Positions 17,393-27,807 are shown, numbered from the stretch's first letter. The stretch: 64,000 nt of DNA from Arthrobacter terricola (GCF_004354015.1 NZ_SMRU01000001.1:1-64000); one strand, 5' to 3'. Notes: generated from the sequence alone by a model not told the origin. A program made the numbers and translations.

Positions 17393-18040
17393 ATGAATAC
17401 GCTGCTGAACAACCTGGACCTCTTCACGACGGGGTTCCGGAACACCCTCATCCTTTTCGTTGTCTCGGGAATCTTCGCCCTGATCCTGGGGACCATAGTT
17501 GCAACGCTCCGGGTTTCCCCCATCCCCGCAATGCGGGGTGCTGCCACGCTGTACATCAACGTAGTCCGCAATACGCCCCTGACGCTCGTCTTGTTCTTCT
17601 TCGCGCTCGGCTATCCAAAGCTGGGGCTCGTGGAAATCGACTTCATGACTGCCGCGATCATCGGGCTTAGCCTCTACACCGCAACCTACGTGGCCGAAGC
17701 CGTCCGCTCCGGAATCAACACCGTTCCGGTCGGCCAAGCGGAGGCGGCACGCGCAATCGGGCTTCCGTTCACACAGACCCTGACTTTGGTAGTCCTCCCC
17801 CAAGCGTTCCGCGCGGTCATCCCGCCGATGTTCAGCGTGTTCATCGCGCTGCTGAAGAACACCACGGTTGCCGCGGGTTTCTCGGTCCTCGAAGCCGGTG
17901 CCATCCGTTCGAACCTGTCCGAGCGCGGCGAACCTGCCATGGCCGGCCTGTTGTGGGTCGCGTTGGTGTTTGTCCTGCTTGTTTTCATCCTTTCCTTCGT
18001 GCAGCGAAAGCTTGAGAAGAAATGGAAGGTGGCTCGATGA
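17393..18040 (+). CDS. gluC: Amino acid ABC transporter permease
   Basis: A 215-residue His/Glu/Gln/Arg-type permease. Membrane segments begin at FRNTLILFVVSGIFALILG. The family's periplasmic motif RNTPLTLVLFFFALGYP is present, as is the ATPase-contact EAA loop EAARAIGLPFTQTLTLVVLP. It pairs with GluD to form the translocation channel. The stop codon overlaps the start of gluD as ATGA, ensuring coupled translation. Confidence 0.9.
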   Translation: MNTLLNNLDLFTTGFRNTLILFVVSGIFALILGTIVATLRVSPIPAMRGAATLYINVVRNTPLTLVLFFFALGYPKLGLVEIDFMTAAIIGLSLYTATYVAEAVRSGINTVPVGQAEAARAIGLPFTQTLTLVVLPQAFRAVIPPMFSVFIALLKNTTVAAGFSVLEAGAIRSNLSERGEPAMAGLLWVALVFVLLVFILSFVQRKLEKKWKVAR

Positions 18041-18891
18041 CTTCGGTCCTCTTTGACTCCCCGGGCCCCAAAGCCCGCACACGCTACCGGATCCTTGGCG
18101 TGGTCACCGCGTTGGTCATCATTGCCATCGTCGGCTTCATCGTCCTGCGGTTCGCCGAAAGCGGCCAGTTCGATGCGAAGAAATGGCGTTTGTTCACTTT
18201 TCCGCTGGTGCAGCAGACCATCGTCCAATCGGTCGGCGCCACTCTTTCAGCATTCGCCACGGCCGCGATCCTCAGCTTGGCGCTGGGTATTCTCCTGGCC
18301 TTCGGACGTCTTTCCGACCGCCGCTGGATCAGCCTGCCGTGCTACGGATTCACGGAGTTCTTCCGTGCCATTCCGCTGCTGATCCTAATGATGATCTTCT
18401 ACTACGGCCTTCCTCCGCTGGGCGTCCAAGGCATTACGCCCTTCACCGCCGTCGTGGCCGGCCTGGTGCTGTATAACGGCTCGGTCCTCGCCGAGGTCTT
18501 CCGTGCCGGCATTGAATCGCTTCCACGCGGACAAAGCGAGGCAGGTTATGCGATCGGCCTTCGAAAGAGCGCGGTCATGACCAACATCCTGCTCCCCCAG
18601 GCGATACGTTCCATGCTTCCCGTCATCATCTCTCAGCTCGTCGTGATCCTTAAGGACACCGCGTTGGGCTTCATCGTGACCTACAACGAGATCCTGTTCC
18701 AGGCGAAGTACTTCGGAAGCCAGGCCCAGTACGGTTCACCCATCATCCCGTCGGCGATCATCGCAGGCGTGCTGTACGTGGGCATGTGCTTGATCCTCGC
18801 AGGCATCGCAAAATGGCTTGAGAGCCGGATGCGCCGTAGCCCCAAAGTGGCGAAGGTCGCCAAATCGGACATCGTGGCCGTCGAAGGCTAA
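18037..18891 (+). CDS. gluD: Amino acid ABC transporter permease
   Basis: A 284-residue permease with about five or six membrane segments. It has the family motif FTEFFRAIPLLILMMIFYY and the EAA loop SEAGYAIGLRKSAVMTNILL. The ATG at 18037, in an ATGA overlap with gluC and 7 nt after GGAAGG, is preferred over the frame start at 18022. The N-terminal 25 residues before the first segment are cytosolic. It ends the operon and is followed by a near-perfect terminator. Confidence 0.9.
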   Translation: MTSVLFDSPGPKARTRYRILGVVTALVIIAIVGFIVLRFAESGQFDAKKWRLFTFPLVQQTIVQSVGATLSAFATAAILSLALGILLAFGRLSDRRWISLPCYGFTEFFRAIPLLILMMIFYYGLPPLGVQGITPFTAVVAGLVLYNGSVLAEVFRAGIESLPRGQSEAGYAIGLRKSAVMTNILLPQAIRSMLPVIISQLVVILKDTALGFIVTYNEILFQAKYFGSQAQYGSPIIPSAIIAGVLYVGMCLILAGIAKWLESRMRRSPKVAKVAKSDIVAVEG

Positions 18892-18909
18892 GCCGCACCC
18901 AGGCTGGCA

Positions 18910-18952
18910 AACGGAGGACCCGCAAGCAATAGCTTGCGGGTCCTCCGTTTTT
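18910..18952 (+). terminator. Rho-independent terminator of the gluABCD operon
   Basis: An 18-bp perfect stem (AACGGAGGACCCGCAAGC pairing with its complement) around an ATA-rich 4-nt loop, followed by TTTT. It sits between gluD and the convergent dapE stop at 18961 and may act in both directions. Confidence 0.93.
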
Positions 18953-18960
18953 CAGTCGTC

Positions 18961-20085
18961 TTAGTCAGCCAGCCACAGCCGCAGAACCCGCAGGCACTCA
19001 CGGATGGCATCGGCGTCGACATGTTCGTTGTCCTTGTGCGCCAGCAACGGGTCTCCCGGGCCGAAGTTGACGGCTGGAACTCCCAGCTCGCTGAAGCGCG
19101 CGACGTCGGTCCACCCGTATTTGGGTTTGGGTTCCGCGCCGACCGCCGCAACGAAGGACGCGGCGGCAGGGTGCTTCAGTCCGGGACGCGCTCCGGCGGC
19201 CGCGTCAGTGCGGACGACGTCGAAGCCTTTGAGCAATTCGCGGACGTGGGCCTCCGCCTGGTCCGGAGACTTGTCCGGAGCAAAGCGGTAATTGATCTCG
19301 ACGACGCAGCGGTCCGGGATCACGTTGCCCGCGGTTCCGCCATTGATCCTGACGGCGTTCAGGCTCTCGCGATAGTCCAGCCCGTCCACATTGATCGTCC
19401 TGGGCTCATATGCTGCCAAACGGCCCAGGATCGGCGCCGCCGCGTGGATCGCATTGCTTCCCATCCATGCCCGGGCCGAATGGGCTGCTTCCCCCACGGT
19501 GGTCGCTTCGAAACGGCTCGTGCCGTTGCAGCCGCCCTCAACAGTGCCGTCGGTTGGTTCGAGCAGGATCGCGAAGTCACCCTCGAGGAGGTGCCCATGG
19601 TTCCGGACCAGGCGGCCGAGGCCGCTCTTGGCCGCTTCCACTTCCTCGTGGTCGTAAAAGACGAACGTGACATCCTTGCCCGGCTCCGCACCGCCGTCGA
19701 ACATTGTTGCCGCGAGCGCCAGCTGCACCGCGACGCCGCCCTTCATGTCGGTAGCGCCGCGCCCGTAGAGGACGCCCTCGCCCGGGACGCCGGACTCCCA
19801 GGTGGAGGGCACCGTGCCAAGCGATCCCTCAACAGTAGGCAGCGGCACAGTATCGAGGTGGCCCGCCAGGATCACCCGTTCCGGGCGGCCCAGTTCGGTG
19901 CGGGCGATGATGGCGTCGCCGTCGCGCACGAGGTTCAGGCCGGGGATGGTGCGAAGGGCTGACTCGACGGCGTTGGCCAAGGGGGTTTCGTTGCCGGACA
20001 CACTGTTGATGTCCATGATTGCGGCGGTGAGCAAGGCGACATCTTGCCGGAGGTCGAGGGGAATCGGGGAGGGTTCAACGGTCAC
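18961..20085 (-). CDS. dapE: Succinyl-diaminopimelate desuccinylase
   Basis: A 374-residue M20-family metallohydrolase. Metal-binding blocks are ILAGHLDTVP, YGRGATDMKGGVA, VFYDHEEVEA and ILLEPTDG, with a final His-bearing GPGDPLLAHKDNEHV. The dimerisation domain sits around 185-285. It removes succinate from N-succinyl-LL-diaminopimelate, giving the precursor of meso-diaminopimelate or lysine for peptidoglycan. It is divergent from dapD with an 86-nt intergenic region, so the two may share regulatory sequence. It converges with the gluD terminator. Confidence 0.95.
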   Translation of the reverse strand: MTVEPSPIPLDLRQDVALLTAAIMDINSVSGNETPLANAVESALRTIPGLNLVRDGDAIIARTELGRPERVILAGHLDTVPLPTVEGSLGTVPSTWESGVPGEGVLYGRGATDMKGGVAVQLALAATMFDGGAEPGKDVTFVFYDHEEVEAAKSGLGRLVRNHGHLLEGDFAILLEPTDGTVEGGCNGTSRFEATTVGEAAHSARAWMGSNAIHAAAPILGRLAAYEPRTINVDGLDYRESLNAVRINGGTAGNVIPDRCVVEINYRFAPDKSPDQAEAHVRELLKGFDVVRTDAAAGARPGLKHPAAASFVAAVGAEPKPKYGWTDVARFSELGVPAVNFGPGDPLLAHKDNEHVDADAIRECLRVLRLWLAD

Positions 20086-20171
20086 CCGTCCACTGTATCC
20101 CGAGCCGAATGCGACCTTCCGGGTCCATACGCGGTTTCAAAGGAGCCAACTGCTCTCGATAGAATTGCGCT

Positions 20172-21197
20172 ATGACTGAAACCGCTGCTTCTGCCGTGCT
20201 CTCCGGCGCATCCTCAAACCATCGTTCCGCCTTCGGCTTCGGCCTGGCAACCATCGCTACCTCCGGCTCCGGTGAAGCGACAGTTCTCGACGCATGGTTT
20301 CCGGCACCGGCCCTGGGGGTAGCGGCCGAATCCCTGCGGGCGGTGGAGAACGCGGACGAGTCCCTGACCGCAATTGCCGCCGACAGCCGAGACGCCGACC
20401 GCGGTACCGAGCAGAAGGTGGTCTTCGCGCAGATCAACCTTGACGAAGCTCCCGCGGACACCGTGGACGCCTACTTGCGCCTGCACTTGCTCTCCCACCG
20501 CTTGGTCCAGCCGAACAGCATCAACCTGGACGGCATCTTCGGTAAGCTCCCCAACGTCGTATGGACCAACTTCGGGCCCGCGGCAGTCGAAGGCTTCGAG
20601 CTGACCCGCGCCCGCCTGCGCAAGCGCGGCGCCGTGACCGTGTACGGCGTGGACAAGTTCCCCCGCATGGTGGACTACGTGGTTCCCACGGGCGTCCGGA
20701 TCGCCGACGCCGACCGCGTCCGCCTGGGTGCCTACCTCTCCGAAGGAACCACGGTCATGCACGAAGGCTTTGTGAACTTCAACGCCGGCACCCTTGGCAC
20801 CTCCATGGTCGAGGGCCGCATTTCCGCAGGCGTCGTGGCCGGTGACGGCACCGACGTCGGCGGTGGCGCCTCGATCATGGGCACCCTGTCCGGTGGCGGC
20901 AAAGAGAAGATCGCCCTCGGTGAGCGCGTGCTCCTCGGTGCCAACTCCGGCGTTGGGATCAGCATCGGCGATGACTCTGTGGTGGAGGCCGGCCTGTACG
21001 TGACGGCCGGAACCCGCGTGCGCGTCCCCGGCCCCAAGGACGAGAACGGCGAGGACACCAGCAACATCATCAAGGCCGTTGAGCTCTCGGGTGTCCCCAA
21101 CCTGCTGTTCCGCCGCAATTCAACCACCGGCGAAGTCGAGGTCCTTCCGCGCAAGGGCCAGACGGTAGAGCTTAACGAAGCCCTCCACGCCAACTAG
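20172..21197 (+). CDS. dapD: 2,3,4,5-tetrahydropyridine-2,6-dicarboxylate N-succinyltransferase (actinobacterial type)
   Basis: A 341-residue enzyme. An N-terminal alpha/beta domain leads into a left-handed beta-helix (about 175-290) with hexapeptide-like turns such as VRLGAYLSEGTTVMHEGFVN, NAGTLGTSMVEGRIS and VVGDGTDVGGG-type repeats. It transfers succinyl from succinyl-CoA to tetrahydrodipicolinate. Length and N-terminal domain match the Corynebacterium/Mycobacterium DapD group rather than the enterobacterial one. dapE is directly divergent and dapC lies 5 kb away, so all three succinylase-branch enzymes are in this window. Confidence 0.94.
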   Translation: MTETAASAVLSGASSNHRSAFGFGLATIATSGSGEATVLDAWFPAPALGVAAESLRAVENADESLTAIAADSRDADRGTEQKVVFAQINLDEAPADTVDAYLRLHLLSHRLVQPNSINLDGIFGKLPNVVWTNFGPAAVEGFELTRARLRKRGAVTVYGVDKFPRMVDYVVPTGVRIADADRVRLGAYLSEGTTVMHEGFVNFNAGTLGTSMVEGRISAGVVAGDGTDVGGGASIMGTLSGGGKEKIALGERVLLGANSGVGISIGDDSVVEAGLYVTAGTRVRVPGPKDENGEDTSNIIKAVELSGVPNLLFRRNSTTGEVEVLPRKGQTVELNEALHAN

Positions 21198-21210
21198 CCC
21201 GACCATCTGG

Positions 21211-22053
21211 ATGCGCCGTCTCCGACGCACCATCATCCTGTCGCTGGCGCTTGCCTTGGTGGCTGGCGCCATCGTTACAGTGGTGACTGTACTGCAGCGC
21301 TCCGAAACCCTGGTTACGGAGCGCTGCGTCGCCGTCGTCGGCTCCGATTCATACGAGTTGGCGACGGACCAGGCAGCGAATGCCGCCCTCATTACCGCAA
21401 TCTCGGTCCAGCGCGGCCTCCCGCCGCGGGCAGCTACGATCGCGGTGGCCACCGCCATGCAGGAGTCGAAACTGCGGAACATCGGTCATGGTGACGAAGT
21501 TGGCCCTGACTCACGTGGACTGTTCCAACAGCGGCCTTCGCAAGGTTGGGGCACCGAGGCGCAGGTTTCGGATCCCGTGTATGCCACGAATGCGTTCTAC
21601 GACCATCTGGTGAAAGTGCCCGGCTACGAATCCATGGCGATCACTGACGCCGCGCAGGCCGTCCAGCACTCGGCCTACCCGGAGGCGTACGCGCAACACG
21701 AACCAATGGCCCGGGCATACGCTTCGGCGCTGACAGGAAACTCCCAGAGAGCCTTGGACTGCACCCTCCGCCAAGCGGATACCGCCGGCGATCCGAACGC
21801 AGTGGTGGACGCAATGACGGCAGTGTTCGGTTCGCTTCCGGCCGACACCCAAGGCCGCGCTGTGGAATTGAACCTCACCGGGACCCAAGCCTGGGCCGTC
21901 GCCCAGTGGGCAGTCGCGAACGCCAAGGCGCTTTCCATCACCGAAGTGGACGTCGCGGGATCGAAGTGGAACCGGCAGGACCGGAATGGCTGGCAGGAAA
22001 CCGGGGGCACATCCGGACCTGTGACCATCACGGTTTCCGCGCCGAAGACCTAG
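21211..22053 (+). CDS. Secreted or membrane-anchored lysozyme-like hypothetical protein
   Basis: A 280-residue protein with an N-terminal signal anchor (RRTIILSLALALVAGAIVTVV). Residues about 70-150 contain VATAMQESKLRN, DSRGLFQQRPSQGWGTEAQ and YATNAFYDHLVKVPGY. This resembles a lysozyme/transglycosylase-like fold with the Glu of MQESK as candidate catalytic acid. The family is widespread in actinobacteria and its activity is, as far as I know, untested. It begins 13 nt after dapD and may be transcribed with it, which would fit a cell-wall role. Confidence 0.7.
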   Translation: MRRLRRTIILSLALALVAGAIVTVVTVLQRSETLVTERCVAVVGSDSYELATDQAANAALITAISVQRGLPPRAATIAVATAMQESKLRNIGHGDEVGPDSRGLFQQRPSQGWGTEAQVSDPVYATNAFYDHLVKVPGYESMAITDAAQAVQHSAYPEAYAQHEPMARAYASALTGNSQRALDCTLRQADTAGDPNAVVDAMTAVFGSLPADTQGRAVELNLTGTQAWAVAQWAVANAKALSITEVDVAGSKWNRQDRNGWQETGGTSGPVTITVSAPKT

Positions 22054-22068
22054 CGCAATTCCCGACGG

Positions 22069-22096
22069 CGGCCGGTCGCCAGTAGGGGCCCGGCCG
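22069..22096. terminator. Possible terminator hairpin between convergent genes
   Basis: CGGCCGG pairs with CCGGCCG around a 14-nt loop, between the lysozyme-like gene and the convergent hypothetical gene that stops at 22097. No U-tract is present, so the assignment is tentative. Confidence 0.4.
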
Positions 22097-22708
22097 TTAG
22101 ACGAGCAGCTCCACCACAGGCTGGACGTAGCTCCGGAAAATCTCGGGCTGGGACAAAAGCCTGTGGCTCATGATCATCTTGTCCGGCTCGAGGTACCACG
22201 CCCGGGGTTCGTTGAGGGGCAGTTCGATAATGCTCAGTTTGAAGTCCCGTGAACTCCGGCCGACTTCGAGCAATCGATCCTCCACCATGTCCCCCAGGAG
22301 CAAGGTGGCCCCGCTGGCCTCGCGCTCGGCTTCGAGTTTCTCGTACTCCTCAAGCCGCTCACGAGCCCACGTCAGGGCAGCCCCGAAGTGCGCTTGGAGT
22401 ACCTTTCGAAGGGCGGGCGAGTTGCCAAAGGCGTTGAAACCCGGGGGCGAGAGTTCGGGCGCGGCGTCCGGGTAGGCCTTCAGCAGCTTCTCCCACCACG
22501 CTTCCCACTCCGTTTTGAGCGCCTTCACCCCGCCCACTTCGGCTGTGAGGTGCGTATGGTCCGCATGCCTGACTTTGGGTGCCGCATGGGACAGGGTGGG
22601 TGTTCCGGCTCCGTCCAGTCCAGCGACGTCTCTGAGATACAGGGCAATAAGCATTGGTCCTGAGGTGTCCATGGTAATCCGCCACCCCTGGCCGCCTGTG
22701 TCATGCAT
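22097..22708 (-). CDS. Conserved hypothetical protein
   Basis: A 203-residue soluble protein that I do not recognise. It has no signal peptide or membrane segment. A Trp-rich stretch (TEWEAWWEKLLKAYPDAAPE) and a predicted helix (WARERLEEYEKLEAEREASG) occupy the middle. The end, SHRLLSQPEIFRSYVQPVVE, is hydrophobic at its tip. Base composition matches its neighbours and the reading frame is clean. A later start at the second methionine (residue 13) is possible. Neighbours give no hint of function. Confidence 0.6.
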   Translation of the reverse strand: MHDTGGQGWRITMDTSGPMLIALYLRDVAGLDGAGTPTLSHAAPKVRHADHTHLTAEVGGVKALKTEWEAWWEKLLKAYPDAAPELSPPGFNAFGNSPALRKVLQAHFGAALTWARERLEEYEKLEAEREASGATLLLGDMVEDRLLEVGRSSRDFKLSIIELPLNEPRAWYLEPDKMIMSHRLLSQPEIFRSYVQPVVELLV

Positions 22709-22770
22709 CCGAATGCCTCCCTTTGCAGGTGCCGCTCAGAGTTCCAGTCTATTCCCGATGGGCCGCGACG

Positions 22771-23397
22771 TTAACGGTTAGTCGGGAGTCGTCCAAGCGT
22801 GGCTAAATGGGCCTGCAGGACATCCCCGCACCCCTCGGCCGTCATCCATTCCGGTTGAAGGAGCGCGTGCATGCAGAGTCCGTCCATCGTCGCGAGCAGG
22901 CGCTCCGCCTCGGTGACGAGGCGCTCCTGGCTCGTTCCGCCGTCGGGCATCAACCGCATCACCAAGCGGCCTACGACGGCGGCCACCGCGCGGTGGCTGC
23001 GCCCGGCCTCCTCAGCGAGCACGGGCTTGATCCTGGCCGCTTGGCGGAAGGCCATCCATACGCAAGCGTCGACGGCGAGTTCCTCGTCCAGGGGCAGGAA
23101 TTGGCCCAAGAGGGTTAACACGGCATGGTCATGTTCCGTCGTGCCCGGTTCCACGGATTCGACTGTCGAGAACGCGTCCTCGAGCCGGCCGACAATCCGG
23201 TCGATGACCACGGCGAAGGAATGGACCAGCAAGTCATCGCTGCTGGCGAAGTAGTGCCGGACCGAACCGACGGCCAGGTTCGCTTCCTCGGCCACTTCCC
23301 GCAAGGAGGCGCGCTCCAGGCCATCGCTTGCGATGATCCTGAAGACGGCGTCGACGACGTCCTGGCGCCGGGCTACGGCATCAACAATCTTGGGCAC
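22771..23397 (-). CDS. TetR/AcrR-family transcriptional regulator
   Basis: A 208-residue regulator. The GTG at 23397 begins VPKIVDAVARRQDVVDAVF. The helix-turn-helix is about residues 25-50 (ASLREVAEEANLAVGSVRHYF), the classic TetR pattern. The C-terminal ligand domain is helical with no recognised motif. It is divergent from galE, with 114 nt between the starts, so galE or its own gene may be controlled. No clear palindromic operator was identified there. The frame continues far upstream but overlaps galE in antisense. Confidence 0.85.
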   Translation of the reverse strand: MPKIVDAVARRQDVVDAVFRIIASDGLERASLREVAEEANLAVGSVRHYFASSDDLLVHSFAVVIDRIVGRLEDAFSTVESVEPGTTEHDHAVLTLLGQFLPLDEELAVDACVWMAFRQAARIKPVLAEEAGRSHRAVAAVVGRLVMRLMPDGGTSQERLVTEAERLLATMDGLCMHALLQPEWMTAEGCGDVLQAHLATLGRLPTNR

Positions 23398-23511
23398 AGA
23401 TCTTTTTAGCACGAACGTGCTTGAACGGAGCCGGCGGCACACCCGAGCCGCACGGTTGTGGCCAATGCAACACTCAGCGTGGCTCCACAAAAGTTCGCTA
23501 GCGTTGGTCCC

Positions 23512-24528
23512 ATGAGAATTCTTGTCACGGGTGGCACCGGGTACATCGGCTCGCACACCGTTCTGTCCTTGTTGGAAAGTGGACACGAAGTGGTGGTGGT
23601 GGACAACCTCGTGAACTCGAGCGAAGAATCCTTGCGCCGGGTGGGGGAACTTGCCGGCAGGACGGCGGCTTTCCACGAGTTGGACCTCGTCGACGAATCT
23701 GCGCTCGAGTCCGTGTTCGATCAGCACAGCATCGACGCCGTCATCCATTTCGCCGGCCTTAAGGCGGTTGGTGAGTCTGTGCAGGAACCGCTCAGCTATT
23801 ACTACAACAACATCGTGGGCACCTTGAACCTGCTCCGGGCCATGGACAAGCACGGCGTCCGCTCCATCGTGTTCAGTTCCTCGGCTACCGTGTACGGGGA
23901 GCACAATCCGATCCCCTACGTCGAGAAGATGGAGATCGGCGCGAACAACCCCTACGGGCGCACCAAGGAACAGATCGAGGACATCCTGACGGACTTGGGG
24001 GCGGCGGACGAGCGCTGGCATATCGCCCTGCTCCGCTACTTCAACCCGGTCGGCGCGCACCCTTCGGGGAAGATCGGTGAGGATCCGCAGGGCATTCCCA
24101 ACAACCTCGTGCCATTCATCGCACAAGTGGCGGTCGGTCGACGCGAAAAGCTCATGGTGTTCGGCGGCGACTACGACACGCCTGACGGGACGTGCCTGCG
24201 CGACTACATCCACGTCGTCGACCTCGCCCAAGGGCACGTGGCCGCCCTCGACTACGTCTCAGCCCGCCCGGGCGTGCACCGCTGGAACCTTGGCTCCGGG
24301 AAGGGCACCTCGGTGCTCGAGATGCTCCATGCCTTCGAGCAAGCTGTCGGCCGCCCCTTGCCCTACGAGATCACCGGGCGCCGCTCCGGAGACCTTCCCG
24401 CATTCTGGGCCGACGCGTCATCGGCCCTCGCGGACCTCAGCTGGTCCACCACGAAGTCGGTGGAGCAGATGTGCGAAGACCACTGGCGCTGGCAAAAGAA
24501 CAACCCGTTCGGCTACCGGCAGTCCTAA
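23512..24528 (+). CDS. galE: UDP-glucose 4-epimerase
   Basis: A 338-residue extended short-chain dehydrogenase. The NAD-binding motif is VTGGTGYIGSH at the N-terminus. The catalytic region has FSSSATVYGEHNPIPYVEK (Ser) and NPYGRTKEQIED (YxxxK). The substrate loop NPVGAHPSGKIGEDPQGIPN is typical of GalE. It interconverts UDP-glucose and UDP-galactose for sugar use and cell-envelope glycans. The ATG at 23512 is preferred over the frame start at 23458 because the Rossmann motif begins there. Two large inverted repeats follow before the convergent gltA. Confidence 0.95.
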   Translation: MRILVTGGTGYIGSHTVLSLLESGHEVVVVDNLVNSSEESLRRVGELAGRTAAFHELDLVDESALESVFDQHSIDAVIHFAGLKAVGESVQEPLSYYYNNIVGTLNLLRAMDKHGVRSIVFSSSATVYGEHNPIPYVEKMEIGANNPYGRTKEQIEDILTDLGAADERWHIALLRYFNPVGAHPSGKIGEDPQGIPNNLVPFIAQVAVGRREKLMVFGGDYDTPDGTCLRDYIHVVDLAQGHVAALDYVSARPGVHRWNLGSGKGTSVLEMLHAFEQAVGRPLPYEITGRRSGDLPAFWADASSALADLSWSTTKSVEQMCEDHWRWQKNNPFGYRQS

Positions 24529-24532
24529 CAGG

Positions 24533-24593
24533 AACGCGGGGTCACCTACGGCCCATGGTGGCGCCCGGGATGGGCCGTAAATGACCCCGCGTT
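24533..24593. repeat. Long two-tier inverted repeat, terminator-like
   Basis: AACGCGGGGTCA pairs with TGACCCCGCGTT, and inside it TACGGCCCAT pairs with ATGGGCCGTA. The whole forms a 61-nt nested hairpin between convergent galE and gltA. It could terminate galE. Its mosaic form is more like a repetitive extragenic palindrome than a simple terminator. Confidence 0.75.
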
Positions 24594-24595
24594 GG

Positions 24596-24643
24596 AACGA
24601 CGGCGGCCGCTCACCTCGCGCGAGGTGAGCGGCCGCCGTCGTT
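24596..24643. repeat. Perfect 48-nt palindrome
   Basis: Two 24-nt arms, from AACGACGGCGGCCGCTCACC to its exact complement, meet at a GCGC centre with no unpaired loop by sequence. It starts three bases after the previous repeat and lies just before the gltA stop (24666). A bidirectional terminator is plausible. A cruciform-forming element or repeat-family insertion is the alternative. Confidence 0.8.
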
Positions 24644-24665
24644 ATGTCAGTTCTTGCGCTGGGCG

Positions 24666-25949
<1,284 letters not shown>

Positions 25950-26180
25950 GGAGTCCCCTTCATGAGGCTCTTGGCCTCGGTCGAAAGCTTGATCCAACCA
26001 CCATCTGGTGACACCGCCCTTGGCCTGCGGGTCCGCAGGAGTGATGGGCGGGACTGCTTTCGCGGGGAAAGCCACCATTGATAGTCAGTTAAAAGCTACC
26101 GCCAGTAAGCGGGACAAACTAATTCACTAGCTCCGATTACTGGCGGAATGACGCGCCCTGTGCCACAAGTCACAGGATTG

Positions 26181-27338
26181 TTACTGAGTGGCGTTCAGGC
26201 GCTCGACGGCGGCATCGATGCGTTCGTCGGTGCCCGTGAGCGCCACTCTGATGAAGCCGTTGCCGGCTTCGCCGTAGAACACGCCCGGGCCGACCACGAT
26301 GCCGAGATCAGCGAAACGCTGGACGGTATCCCAGGTCTGCTCCCCCGCGGTGGACCAAAGGTAGAGGCCGGCTTTGGATTCCTGAATCTCCAAGCCGAAC
26401 TTTTGGAGTGCCGGGAGGAGCCGTTCGCGGCGGCCCCGGTAAAGGTCCTTCTGGGCCAGGACGTGCCCGGCGTCGCCGAGTGCGACGCGCATGGCTTCCT
26501 GGACCGGGAAAGGAACGATCATGCCGGCGTGTTTGCGGCTGTTGACCAGGTTGGCAACGATCGACGAGTCCCCAGCAACGAAAGCGGCCCGGTATCCTGC
26601 GAGGTTCGATTGCTTACTCAACGAATAGACGCACAGCAAGCCGTCCGTGGAACCGCCTGAAACCCGGGGGTCGAGCACGCTGGGCACGGCTTCGCCGCCA
26701 CGCTGGGCGTCCCATTCGCCCCAGCCAAGTTCGGCATAGCATTCATCCGAAGCCACCACCGCGCCGACTTCCCGGGCCTGGGCGACAACCTCCCGAAGGG
26801 ACTCAACGTCCCGGACGCTTCCGGTGGGGTTGCCCGGAGAGTTGATCCAGACCAGCCGGACCTTCGCGCGGGTCGCGGCATCCAGCTCGTCCAGGTTGTC
26901 CGCAGCTACCGGCGTAGCCCCTGCGAGCATGGCCCCGATGTCGTAGGTCGGGTACGCAACGGTGGGCCGGACGACGACGTCTCCCGCACCGAGTCCCAGG
27001 AGGAACGGCAGCCAGGCCACCAGTTCCTTGGACCCGACGGTCGGCATGATGTCCCGCGGGTCAAGGCCAGGGACGCCGCGACGGTTGGCAAACCAGCCGG
27101 ACACGGCTTCGCGCAAGGCCTCCGTGCCGTGAACCGTCGGGTACCCGTGGGCGTCAGCGGCGCCGGCAAGCGCCGCCCTGATCAACTCCGGCGTAGGGTC
27201 CACGGGAGTGCCGATGGAAAGGTTGACCACGCCATCCGCGTGTTCCGCAGCTTTGGCCACATAAGGTGCCATGGCTTCCCACGGGTAATCGGGCAGGTTG
27301 AGTCCAAAGGCGGGGGCCGCGGAAATCAAGAGGGGCAA
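26181..27338 (-). CDS. dapC: N-succinyldiaminopimelate aminotransferase
   Basis: A 385-residue class I/II PLP-dependent aminotransferase. Blocks include VNLSIGTPVDPTPELIRAAL, LVWINSPGNPTGSV, VVASDECYAELGW and the PLP-lysine region VYSLSKQSNLAGYRAAFVAG. It transaminates N-succinyl-2-amino-6-ketopimelate in the lysine/diaminopimelate pathway, between DapD and DapE. Actinobacterial DapC is commonly encoded right after fdxA, as here. The TTG start at 27338 uses an AAGGACGG site overlapping the fdxA stop, so the two are co-transcribed. Confidence 0.92.
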   Translation of the reverse strand: MPLLISAAPAFGLNLPDYPWEAMAPYVAKAAEHADGVVNLSIGTPVDPTPELIRAALAGAADAHGYPTVHGTEALREAVSGWFANRRGVPGLDPRDIMPTVGSKELVAWLPFLLGLGAGDVVVRPTVAYPTYDIGAMLAGATPVAADNLDELDAATRAKVRLVWINSPGNPTGSVRDVESLREVVAQAREVGAVVASDECYAELGWGEWDAQRGGEAVPSVLDPRVSGGSTDGLLCVYSLSKQSNLAGYRAAFVAGDSSIVANLVNSRKHAGMIVPFPVQEAMRVALGDAGHVLAQKDLYRGRRERLLPALQKFGLEIQESKAGLYLWSTAGEQTWDTVQRFADLGIVVGPGVFYGEAGNGFIRVALTGTDERIDAAVERLNATQ

Positions 27339-27344
27339 CCGTCC

Positions 27345-27671
27345 TTAGTGGTCTTGGTTCTGCGGAGGCAGGGCCGCGATGAACGGGTGGTCCTTCCCGG
27401 TGTTGCCGATCTTGGCTGCTCCGCCAGGGGAACCGAGGTCATCGAAGAACTCGACGTTGGCCTTGTAGTAGTCGGCCCATTCCTCAGGAGTGTCGTCTTC
27501 GTAGTAGATGGCTTCCACCGGGCAAACGGGCTCGCACGCACCACAGTCGACGCATTCGTCCGGGTGGATGTACAGGGACCGTTCACCTTCGTAAATGCAG
27601 TCGACAGGGCATTCTTCAATACACGCCTTGTCCTTGACGTCTACACATGGCTGCGCGATTACGTAGGTCAC
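27345..27671 (-). CDS. fdxA: 7Fe-8S-type ferredoxin
   Basis: A 108-residue electron carrier. The first cluster set is in PCVDVKDKACIEECPVDCIY and the second in CVDCGACEPVCPVEAIYY, the pattern of actinobacterial ferredoxins with one 3Fe-4S and one 4Fe-4S cluster. The GTG at 27671 gives VTYVIAQPC, the conserved N-terminus of the family; the longer frame to 27740 is not supported. It lies directly upstream of dapC. Partners are not indicated by context. Confidence 0.95.
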   Translation of the reverse strand: MTYVIAQPCVDVKDKACIEECPVDCIYEGERSLYIHPDECVDCGACEPVCPVEAIYYEDDTPEEWADYYKANVEFFDDLGSPGGAAKIGNTGKDHPFIAALPPQNQDH

Positions 27672-27807
27672 GTCCCTTGCCTCTCCACAGTTGCCCCGGA
27701 ACATCTCCGGGTAGTACCACCGGCGTTGTTGCCGGTACATCGAATTCTGAGCCTATTATCCACCAGCCCGAACTCGCCAACCTACTCGGGCGTCCTACTA
27801 TGAACTG

